Assembly (NCBI GenBank): GCA_028641055.1
Contig: CM054062.1
Location: 23,134,536-23,198,535 of the forward strand
Direction: 5' to 3'
Length of the DNA stretch: 64,000 bases
Source of the DNA: Alopecurus myosuroides
Lineage: Eukaryota; Streptophyta; Magnoliopsida; Poales; Poaceae
Shown: positions 56,140 through 64,000 of the stretch, one piece after another
Layout: each line of letters opens with the position of its first letter
Position numbering within the stretch: the first letter of the stretch is position 1
Notes under the pieces: model-generated
The model's input: only the letters and a program-made list of their open reading frames with translations
Databases searched by the model: none
What the model was told of the DNA's origin: nothing
Made by a program: the position numbers and the translations under genes

Positions 56140-57302
56140 ATCTCGTTGGATCTGGAGGTCGTCCCTAAGGAGTTAGCAGCAATAGAAGAAACAATGTTTT
56201 TCCTCCCAATAACAAATTCATAAACGCACAGCGCTGGGTGAGCACGAGCTAGAACGTACGTATATGAGTTCCTTTGAGGAGCAGGGAGCACACCACCATC
56301 GTTATCCAGCTGCCAGCGATGCGGTGAGGCAAGGCTAGACCCAACGGGATGGAGATGGAGTGGGAGCGGCACACAATGGGGATTTACAGGAGAGAGGTGG
56401 AGGACACGACGAAGAAATCCATTGTGCTTGACGTGTAGGAAAGGGATAGCACTTCACAGTGACAGAATAAGGTTTACAGTCTGTTCTTTTGGAGGCAAAG
56501 TCACGGGAGAGGTTAAGAGAAAAAAATTAAAAGGAAATGGAACCGGGTAGCATTCACACGTACAGTAGGCTCCTTCGCCCCCTTGCCGTTAGTAGTATCA
56601 AACGGAGTTAGACAAGCGTCGATTCCAGGATAGATGTGCAGCTACCCTCCTAGTCAGCTGGCAATTTTCGATATATATATGACAGTTCTAATCAGTAATC
56701 AGATCTTGCGTAGTCTACATCAGAATAACAGTTGTACATATATATATATTACATTGATAGTAGGATAGCTATAAACTAGTTAGCATTGTTATTCATGAAA
56801 TCCTGCCAATCTTCTGTGGTGATAGCAGGAAAGGTTTCTTGTACCTCGACGAATTCGCTATTAAGATACCTTCTGCACAACCTCATCTTCCAAGTACATA
56901 AGGCTCTTGAGAACTTTATGAGGGCGATTTGGTTCACAATATTCCCTCTTTAGTTGTATTTCTCGTAAATTGGCGGAAATTTGTACCTTTGGTGAAGCTT
57001 TAGCGGGAGCACGTTGCGCAAACCGGTCTGGTCAACGTTGTCGAGACTATCCAAGTTGATGTTGCATTCGGCGCAAACAACGGGCGTAAGAGAGTTTATG
57101 TACCCCAGTACAACATGTACCGGGATAATAGGAATACCACGCTCTGTGTCCATCCCAGTAACCTCTTGTGGAGAGATGAGATAATTAGGATATCAGTAAA
57201 TAGATCATGAATCACCTCGCGTTATATATCTCTCATCTCTCGTATCGCCAAAGTAGAAATGAGATAAACACTTCAAAGACCATATAGCTTGGTTAGGGAC
57301 GG
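56140..57302. other. Unassigned; possible transposase fragment
   Basis: On the minus strand near 56800-56930 a frame reads TWKMRLCRRYLNSEFVEVQE and AITTEDWQDF. This resembles the conserved stretch of plant En/Spm-associated proteins (...KRYLD...FP.ITKEDWE.F). Positions 57153-56950 hold a 67-codon frame (CAECNINLDSLDNVDQTGL) of unknown type. Both are low confidence. Confidence 0.25.
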
Positions 57303-57392
57303 TCTTAGAGATTGACTACAAATTCAATCAGGGTCAACATTAGTTTGTTGATGTGAACCCTGATTCATTTCGTAGTCTTCCTCTAAGAAGAA
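57303..57392. other. Imperfect long hairpin (about 35-40 bp stem)
   Basis: The arm TCTTAGAGATTGACTACAAA (57303 on), continuing TTCAATCAGGGTCAAC, pairs with GTTGATGTGAACCCTGATTC and CGTAGTCTTCCTCTAAGA (ending about 57389), around a loop of about ten bases. A few mismatches and a small bulge interrupt the stem. The size and shape suit a miRNA precursor or a small MITE. No terminal direct repeats were identified. Confidence 0.45.
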
Positions 57393-58177
57393 CCCCAGCC
57401 ATGCTATATGAATCATGAACGTATCTATCCCCTCTCGGCTTTGAGGCTATGAGATGAGATAAGTAGGATATCAATAATCAATGAAATATCCTAATTAAAA
57501 GAAGAATGCAACATCGAGAGTCATAGAAGTTGTCTGGTCTAGAATGTCCTCACCAAGCAACTTCTGTAACCGGCAATGGAACATTCTCCTTATAACCATT
57601 CATGAATTTTAATTATAAAATCACTAATATTTATCATATCTATGCAACACCGACTGTCGATCCATCTACATCCACTAACACTATCTATCTAAATCAACAT
57701 CATTAATCTAACACTAACACTAGATACAATCTAAACCTAAATGTGTTGGCATAGATAGAATCTAAACCTAAATCGGATACAACCTAAATCAGAGAGGGAA
57801 GGGGAGGGGATCGATAGGTGTGCATACCTTCTCAGGGGAGGGGAGGCAACCACGACGCGCATCGGGGTCGTCTAGTCGATATACCAAGTTTTCGTTGCAA
57901 ACCTCGAGATAATATTACTATAAAAGGATTAACCAAAGATCAGAACGCTTATTCCAAATTCTATTGCATCATCCGGCACGAGGAATTGCCAAAACATTTT
58001 ACTAGTGACTCATTCCAATATAAAGGACTAGTAAATAAAATAATATTTAATAAATGGATCGGTTTGAAAATAAATGAGTTCTTAGTCATAGAATTTTATT
58101 TCGCCAGACTTGAACCTAACGAAAATAGGAAAGGTTCATAGAATTTCAGCCCCTTTTCATGGAAGGGCCTTCACTTG
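57393..58177. other. Unassigned A/T-rich sequence upstream of Tat-type LTR
   Basis: The phrase CTAAACCTAAAT recurs near 57733 and 57762. A plus-strand frame (57818-58141) reads [19 protein letters not shown] without a recognisable domain. I see no supportable gene. Confidence 0.4.
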
Positions 58178-59052
58178 TGTCGGGGGCCTACCCCGAGTAG
58201 GGGTAAGACATGTGATAAACAGAGATCAGAGTACTGTTTACCGGGTAGGCGGCTACCCGGGTATCTGCTATCCAGTAGTTGCTACTCGGTAATAAGTATC
58301 GAAGGCCAAGAGAAGATAAGGAGGAAGACTGGAATCATCCGAGTAGAGATCAGGTGGTCCGAGTAGATGGGCATCAGCCCTACTCGGGCACAAAGTCAAT
58401 GGAGCCGTTCTGGCGAGATCCCGCGTATCCCGCAGCCGTGCAGGCGTGCGGTTCAACTTACAAGACGCATGATTATCTGCGCTACGGCGTGGGTACAGTG
58501 AGGGTGGGCGCCTGTCATGTCTTGTCACTGACAGAGGGGACAGGACATGTCAGGGTCCTACTCTGTGAGACTGACAGGGTGGACAAGTCCTCTCAGCCGG
58601 ACAGCGCGACGACTTCCCGCACCGGCGTCAGCGGGAACACGGAAGCGTGCCGCTGTTGTCACAGTGGCGTTGTCTAACCGTGTACTTTTAATCGTTTTTT
58701 ACTCGTTGGGCACTAGTATATAAGGTGTCCAGCCCCCTCCTGCGCGAGGTACGTCACCCTGAGAGCATTTATTGCGCTCCTTAGTGCTACACAGAGAGAG
58801 AGAATGAGAGAGTGGCTACTCGGCTGAGAGCCTGATTTGTACTATGGCTACTCGGTAACATCATATACAGAGAGATAGGCAGGAGTAGGGGTGTTACCTC
58901 CACACGAGGGCCCTCAACCTGGGTAGATCGAGGTGTTTGTCGTGTTTCTGAGCGCGTCTACTCGACGTGCGATCCCTCCCCGAATACCTACAGCGTCCAT
59001 CGGCCCCAACAATTAGCCATCCCATGGCATCTGTCTTCTCCACCCCACGACA
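58178..59052 (+). repeat. 5' LTR of Tat-type element (875 bp)
   Basis: It begins TGTCGGGGGCC and ends CACCCCACGACA, giving a perfect 5-bp inverted TGTCG/CGACA. It contains repeated CTACTCGG motifs and a TATA box at 58717-58724. The partner LTR is outside the window. Confidence 0.7.
58717..58724 (+). promoter_or_regulatory. TATA box of Tat-type LTR
   Basis: TATATAAG followed about 30 bp later by a C-rich initiator region; a strong plant TATA box about 540 bp into the LTR. Confidence 0.65.
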
Positions 59053-59054
59053 GT

Positions 59055-59071
59055 TGGCGCTCACCGTGGGG
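59055..59071 (+). other. Primer-binding site of Tat-type element
   Basis: TGGCGCTCACCGTGGGG, two bases after the LTR. Tat-lineage elements usually show TGGCGCCCACCGTGGGG here, one base different. Confidence 0.6.
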
Positions 59072-59538
59072 CCAGCAGCGGCGCTGGCTGGGGTTCATAT
59101 TCGGACGGGACCCGTTTCTCGTTCGGGGGAGCGCGTGGTCTGTGGCCTTGTCCACAGATTCGGCTCCTTCGACTTCGTCACCGACAATACCGGCGATTTC
59201 GGTGGTAGGCCCGTGCCTGCAGGCGGCTCGGTCCTCTCCTTCGGTGCGCATCTGGTATACGTCGCCACCACTGTCATCCGCGAGTTCCCGGAAGAGGTGC
59301 TCGTCGCGGATGATCCTCCTGCTGTACTCGCTGCTCGCGGGAAGCCAGTTGGCTGCTCTGCAGACAACGTGGAGGTGATGATGACGGGCCCGGCTATCGA
59401 TGCTGGGAAAGGCGCGGCCGCTGCGGCGGAGGTCATCGAGGAGCCGGCTGCGGCCAGGGGTCACAAGCCCTACGAGATGCCCCGGAACATTCCGGGCTAC
59501 GTGGCTCCTTCCACGTCAACGGCTATACCGGCTACTCG
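59072..59538 (+). pseudogene. Tat-type gag N-terminal region before the CACTA insertion
   Basis: The frame is open through the leader (RTGPVSRSGERVV, AHLVYVATTVIREF) with a first in-frame ATG at 59378 (MMTGPAIDAG). It continues to AIPATR at the CACTA border. The same frame resumes after the element (GATEQLGMPPPTD at about 60885) when one TCG copy is removed, showing that the CACTA entered coding sequence. Confidence 0.6.
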
Positions 59539-60878
59539 CACTAGTAGGAAACAGGCTATAGCCACCGGGTTACCGCTGGCCAACAGGAATTCCTGTGCGC
59601 CAGTGCTAGTAACCGCTGGCGAACGCGCCCCCATGTTGGCCAGCGCTAAGTTATGTACCGCTGGCGAACATGGCACTTCGTTCGCCAGCGGTAACAGTGG
59701 GGGTGGGGTCTGCGCGCGGCTACGGGCGGCAGGAAATACCGCTGGCGAACACGGCACTTCGTTCGCCAGCGGTATGGTTACTCAGCGCTGGCGAACAACC
59801 AGCTGGTTCGCCAGCGGTATGGTTACTGCTGGGCAACCTTTTGGTTCGCCAGCGCTAACTATACCGCTGGCCAACCACTATTTTGGTTCGCCAGCGGTAA
59901 GTTTTGAAAAATTTCCCTCCACACCCCCCCCCCCGTGGACCGCCTTTTTTACGTTTGTAAAGCAGAAACGAAAATGATAAAACGTTCAAAAAATAAATTC
60001 TTTGGATATGTGGGTAGAGTGCACTGTCTAGTTGATATAGAAAATTTGAAATACACCATTTGACCTTTTATGCAAAATTCAAAAATAAAACGTAAAACGG
60101 CCATAACTTTTGCATACGACGTCGAAAAAACGCGTTTAATATATCAAAAGAAACGTGAGCAAATTCCAGATCCAACCTCACTGGCCTTCGGCCTGTGAGC
60201 TTTTTTCAGAATCGCAAAATTCCAAAAGGAAAAAAAGTTATTTGAGACAGACTAAATTTTTCTACATAATCAATTTAATTAAATAAATTCAAAATTCAAA
60301 AAAAATAAAAAAATGTTTTTTTTCGAGAAAAGATAATAAGGATGTCATATTTGGATTCCTCGTATTCTTGTGATCAATTTAGACATATCATTTGTCGAAT
60401 TTGGAATTACGGATTTGTATATATGGTGCAATAGTTAAGAGGATTGATAGTACTATACTAACCAGAAAGAATGAGGGAGTCATGGGTAGAGTAGTGGGAT
60501 GGAACTAAGAAGTTAAGCGTGCTCAGGCTAGAGTAGTGGGAGGATGGGTGACCGAGTGGGAAGTGGACATTCAAAGATGAAAAAAAAAAGAAAAAAAAGG
60601 AAAAAATTCTACAGCGTGTTTAGAGGTTCCTCGAATTCAAATGTTTTGAAAATTTGAAAAAAAATAATGCGAAAAAATTTATTTACGAAATTTCAAAATT
60701 TCAGACTTACCGCTGGCGAACAAGACTGTGTTCGCCAGCAATAACTAGATAGCGCTGGCGAACAAGATTTGTTCGCCAGCGGTAACCCCTTACCACTGGC
60801 GGTGTACTGCTGGCGAACACTTGTTCGCCAGCGGTAGCTTGTTTTTGTTCGTCACTGGTAAGCGTTTTCCTACTAGTG
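59539..60878. mobile_element. Non-autonomous CACTA element, 1,340 bp
   Basis: Terminal inverted repeats CACTAGTAGGAAA(A/C) at 59539 and ending 60878, with a 3-bp target duplication TCG (59536-59538, 60879-60881), exactly as for CACTA/En-Spm elements. Both ends are packed with inverted copies of TACCGCTGGCGAACA / TTCGCCAGCGGTA (about twelve at the left end, seven at the right), the usual transposase-binding subterminal repeats. There is no transposase ORF. The centre contains a 5S rRNA-like segment. Confidence 0.9.
60450..60576 (+). ncRNA. 5S rRNA-derived segment inside CACTA
   Basis: Positions 60502-60574 align almost base for base with the 3' half of plant 5S rRNA: GAAGTTAAGCGTGCT (box A), then AGAGTAGT (intermediate element), then AGGATGGGTGACC (box C), ending TGGGAAGT. 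The preceding 50 bp (GGATTGATAGTAC...) match the 5' half more weakly. All three internal Pol III promoter elements are retained. An A-rich tract (about 60579-60606) follows instead of the normal T-run terminator. It is a pseudogene or 5S-derived retroposed unit, not a functional rRNA gene. Confidence 0.7.
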
Positions 60879-60881
60879 TCG

Positions 60882-63470
60882 CGTTGGCGCCACCGAGCAG
60901 CTGGGCATGCCGCCTCCCACCGACACGGAGCTCATGGCGTTGAAGGCGCAGCTCGAGCAGCAGCGTCAAGCGCTACTCGCGGAGGCCTAGGAGCTGGAGA
61001 AGGTTAGGCTTGAGCTTAACCTGGATCAAAATTTGTACAATAGAGCGCATGGCTTTACTACTGTTTCTAGGCTGCCTAGCAAGATAGGCGTTATTCTTCG
61101 CAACTTGGGATCTGAGCTAGCTAGAGATGGTAGGGCTGCTAGTCAATCCGCTAGTTTGAACACTGCTAATAGGCCAAAATACAGTTCCCCTGCCAAAACT
61201 CTTAGGGCTGCAGAGGCAGTCGCTGCCGAGTTGCCGCATCTCACTGGCGACGCTCGCGCTAGGAAGCAGGATAGACTTAATGAGCTAGTGCTAGAAGCTG
61301 GCAGGCAGAATGAGGCTTTCCGAAAATCCAATCCGGGAGCTGGTGCTTCCCATGTTGTTCATTTGCATGGGGCAGATCGGTGGATCAGGCCTCATCGCCG
61401 CTTCCCGACACTGAGAAGGCTCAGAGTGTGAACTCTGGCAAAAACAAACAGATGCAGGTGTACGACCCGGCTGTCGCTGGAAAACAGCACGCTATAGAGC
61501 GGCAGCCCGACCAGAAATACAACTCTGCAGGAGCAAGCTATCAAGCCACAAAAGCTCACAGCATGGGGCAAGGAGGAAACCGAGCGGGACCATCTCGGCC
61601 TCAGGCTGCCAACCCGGTTTAGCAGAGGGTACAGCCGCGTGCAGCTGAGCAGCCGCGAGCAGTTGCGGCAGCGGCCAACCCGGTTGCTCAACCCGGTCCT
61701 GTGCAGCCAGACCGCTATGATGATGGGTACTCGGCAATGGAGATGGCCGGGTATGCTGATCCGAGAGATGTCACTAATCGTCTGGGTGGAAGAATGCTGG
61801 AGCCTAGCGATGCAAGGTACAAGTTGGACCGGATTCACCGGTCCGAGCAGATAGAAGAGAAGGGGCCACCCGACCCAAGCTGTTTTGGCCATAGAATTAT
61901 GGGAGAGCCTGTCGTGACCAAGTTCTAGTTGGCCAGGGGGACCAAGTCATATGATGGGAGCACCAAGCCGGATGACTGGCTGAATGATTATGTCACCGCC
62001 GTGCATATTGCAGGCGGCAACCGGAGATGGGCTGTGAGATACGTCCCACAGATGCTAGAGGGCCCTACCCGGATCTGGGTCAATAACTTGCCGAAGGACA
62101 GTATCAACTGCTGGCTCGACTTCTCGGAAGCCTTCATCAGCAACTTCACCAACACGTACAAGAGGCCGAATAGGCCGCAACAGCTCTCGGCTTGCAAGCA
62201 GCTGGAAGAGGAGACTCACCGAGAATACCTTACTCGGTGGAGCACATTGAGGAACACCTGTGAGGGTGTGAATGAGTCACAGGAAATCGCCTGGTTTTCT
62301 CAAGGCTGCAGGCATGGCAGCATGTTGTGGCAGAAGTTGCAGAGAGAGATGCCGAGTACGCTCACCGAGACGATCAAGATAGTTGATCTGTATGCACTCG
62401 GTGACCCTACTCAGCCTTTGCTCGATGCTTTCGAGCCAAGAAGAAGAAACCAAGATGGCAGCAGACCCCAAGACTTCCGCAACAAGTGCAAAGATGACCG
62501 TCCTAATACTCGGTACGTTTCTGAGCAAGTGAATGCTGTGAACCAAGATACCGCGGCTGCTGGGAGCAGCCAAAGGCAAAAAACTGCTGGAGCCCAGTAC
62601 AGGCAGAACCAGAATCAGGGCCAAGGCTTCAAGAAGTCATACAATGCTCCCCAGCAAGGCAACACCAACCCGGAAGCCGGAGATGCTCAGAGATTTATCT
62701 TTGAGAACATGAAGGATAGGCCATGCAGCTTCCATACTCGGCATCCGAGTAGGCCAGCCGACCACACTACCCGGCAATGCAGTTGGTGGGACCGCATCAA
62801 GATTGAAGGTTTTGGTCAGCTGCCCCCTCTTCCTCCTCTGCCGACTGCAGATGCCAATGTGCAGCCTATCCGAGCAGCTGCTCCTAGGCTGGCTGTGAAT
62901 CCAAGAAGGGAGAATGTGAATCAAGTGGCTCAGGGAGCCAACCGCAACGACCGCAATTGCAACTACTACACCTGCAACAACAACCGCAACAACAACCGGA
63001 ACAACAACAACAACAACAACAATAACGGCAACAACAACAACGGCAATGATGGTGGTGGAGACCGGAACCAGTACCAGGAGCATCATGAGAGCTACATGGT
63101 GTTCACCACCGAGCCAGATGATAAGCAGTCGCAGCGTAGGCGTGCGATGGAGGTGAATGCAGTGATCCCGGCTGTGCCGCATTACTTGCACTGGTGCGAC
63201 CAAGAAATTACTTGGTCCAAAGATGATCATCCCAAGGTGATGCCCAATCCGGGTACCTATGCACTAGTGGTGGATCCCACCTTCCTGGGGACCAAGAAAA
63301 ATGTCAGGTTGAGCAAGGTGTTGATTGACAACGACAACAGCATCAACATCATGTACCAAGATACCCTGGAGAAGCTCGGCCTTGCCGAGAACATGCCGCT
63401 TCCCAGAGGACCACTTTTCATGGCATTGTGCCAGGAGTGTCTTGCACTCCGATCGGCCACATCTGGATAG
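60882..63470 (+). pseudogene. Tat-type gag and start of protease after the CACTA insertion
   Basis: Coding resumes as TEQLGMPPPTDTELMALKAQ (coiled-coil-like) but meets TAG near 60988, a frameshift near 61375, TAG near 61620 and TAG at 61926-61928. Each TAG replaces an expected CAG (glutamine). The main frame 61929-63470 has the gag core (KSYDGSTKPDDWLNDYVTAV, MLEGPTRIWVNNLP, REYLTRWSTLRNTCEGV) and a CxxH...HxxxxC knuckle (CSFHTRHP to HTTRQC). An asparagine-rich linker and the protease start (KVLIDNDNSINIMYQDTL) follow. In the latter the usual D-G/S-S active site reads DND. The frame is lost again near 63430. Confidence 0.75.
62965..63050. repeat. (AAC)n-rich tract encoding poly-asparagine
   Basis: Interrupted AAC repeats within gag encode about 25 asparagines with scattered arginine and glycine. 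Confidence 0.85.
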
Positions 63471-63907
63471 ATGTGTTATTCGGCACCAGGGAGAACTGCC
63501 GCACCGAGTGCCTGCAGTTCGAAGTGGTTGATCTTCAGAGCCACTACCATGCTCTACTCGGTAGGCCTACACTCACCAAGTTCATGGCTTCAACCCATGC
63601 AACCTACCTGAAGATGAAGCTAACTGGTCCCAATGGCGTCATCACCATCTCGGGTGATTACAAGCGCTCCCTAGATTGCGCATCTGCTGGATCTCTGCTG
63701 GCAGAGTCTTTGGTCATCGCTGCTGAGAAGAAGAAGATACACGAGGTGGTGGCTATGGCTCAAGCAGCTCGAGTCGGTATGCCTGGCATGCCGAGTTCTC
63801 AGTATGGAGCATCTTTCCAGGCCTCCCAGGAAACCAAGAAGGTGCAGGTGGACCCTGAGTTCCCAGACCGCGTTGCCATCATTGGCGTCGGGTTGGGCGA
63901 GAAATAG
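63428..63907 (+). pseudogene. Tat-type protease C-terminus and linker to RT
   Basis: This frame continues the protease (GHIWIDVLFGTRENCRTE, HALLGRPTLTKFMAS) and linker. It ends at TAG (63905-63907), again at a glutamine position. HALLGRP corresponds to the conserved LGRP motif after the protease flap. Confidence 0.7.
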
Positions 63908-64000
63908 GAAAGCGAGCTCATCCACTTCCTCCGTGAGAATCGGGATGTCTTTGCATGGTCCAATGAGGACTTGCCGGGTGTCCCGAGGGAGTTGGTTGAG
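63908..64000 (+). pseudogene. Start of Tat-type reverse transcriptase, cut by window edge
   Basis: In the same frame, ESELIHFLRENRDVFAWSN and EDLPGVPRELVE is the well-known run into the Tat RT domain. The catalytic part lies beyond the window. Confidence 0.75.

Larger units (their letters stand above)
58178..64000 (+). mobile_element. Tat-lineage Gypsy element, 5' part, interrupted by CACTA
   Basis: 5' LTR, primer site, gag and protease followed by the start of RT at the right edge. Gag/protease phrases (SINIMYQDTLEKLGL, DVFAWSNEDLPGVPRELVE) are characteristic of the Tat lineage (RIRE2/Grande/Cinful). A CACTA element (59539-60878) interrupts the gag. Several in-frame TAG stops show it is no longer active. 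Confidence 0.85.

Noticed and set aside
57818..58141. Organelle-derived insertion
   Set aside because: The A/T-rich text looked organelle-like, but I could not match it to any specific chloroplast or mitochondrial gene.
60502..60574. A functional 5S rRNA gene
   Set aside because: The 5' half is diverged, an A-rich tract replaces the terminator, and it is a single copy inside a transposon.

Overview
The window is a stretch of large-genome grass DNA, most likely from the subfamily Pooideae. Evidence for this: LTRs opening TGATACGTC, primer-binding sites that exactly match the complement of plant tRNA-Asp, a Stowaway MITE with CTCCCTCCGTCC ends, a CACTAGTAGG-type CACTA element, and a spliced FAR1/MULE gene. 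I cannot name the species. Nearly everything is transposable element (TE) sequence, nested several levels deep.

Left nest (1-19173). A minus-strand SIRE/Maximus-like Copia element (1-1099 plus 15003-19173, running off the left edge) is split by a plus-strand Gypsy element (1100-15002, target duplication GGGAG). That Gypsy is itself split by a relative in opposite orientation (4590-12779). Both Gypsy elements lack pol. They carry gag remnants and an acidic-repeat ORF ending in membrane helices.

Middle nest (19174-41972). A minus-strand Gypsy remnant (LTR pieces 19174-19632 and 39881-40429, gag/protease 40430-41972) is split by a plus-strand Athila-like element (19633-39880) with gag, protease and a 3' ORF but no RT, RNase H or integrase. 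Inside that sits an LTR element with 3,536-bp LTRs (26149-37087, target duplication TTGAT). Its LTRs are still about 98% identical, while its interior is a decayed Tekay/Del-like pol.

Accessory block (41973-58177). This holds a CACTA end, an (AC)n(AT)n microsatellite, a Stowaway MITE and then the most interesting locus. A four-exon FAR1/MURA-type transposase gene (+) and an AP2/ERF-domain gene (-) converge on each other from two related inverted sequences of about 220 bp (43554-43770 and 55075-55306). Between them lies a 120-bp minisatellite rich in CACGTG, organised into a 1,906-bp higher-order repeat (three copies) whose first copy begins inside the transposase coding sequence. The layout recalls maize MuDR (two convergent genes reading inward from terminal inverted repeats) with an AP2-domain second gene, but no target duplication was found.

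Right end (58178-64000). The 5' LTR, gag and protease of a Tat-lineage Gypsy element, running off the edge as RT begins. Its gag is interrupted by a 1,340-bp non-autonomous CACTA element (target duplication TCG) that contains a 5S rRNA-like segment. Identities quoted for LTR pairs are by-eye estimates; nothing was aligned by computer.
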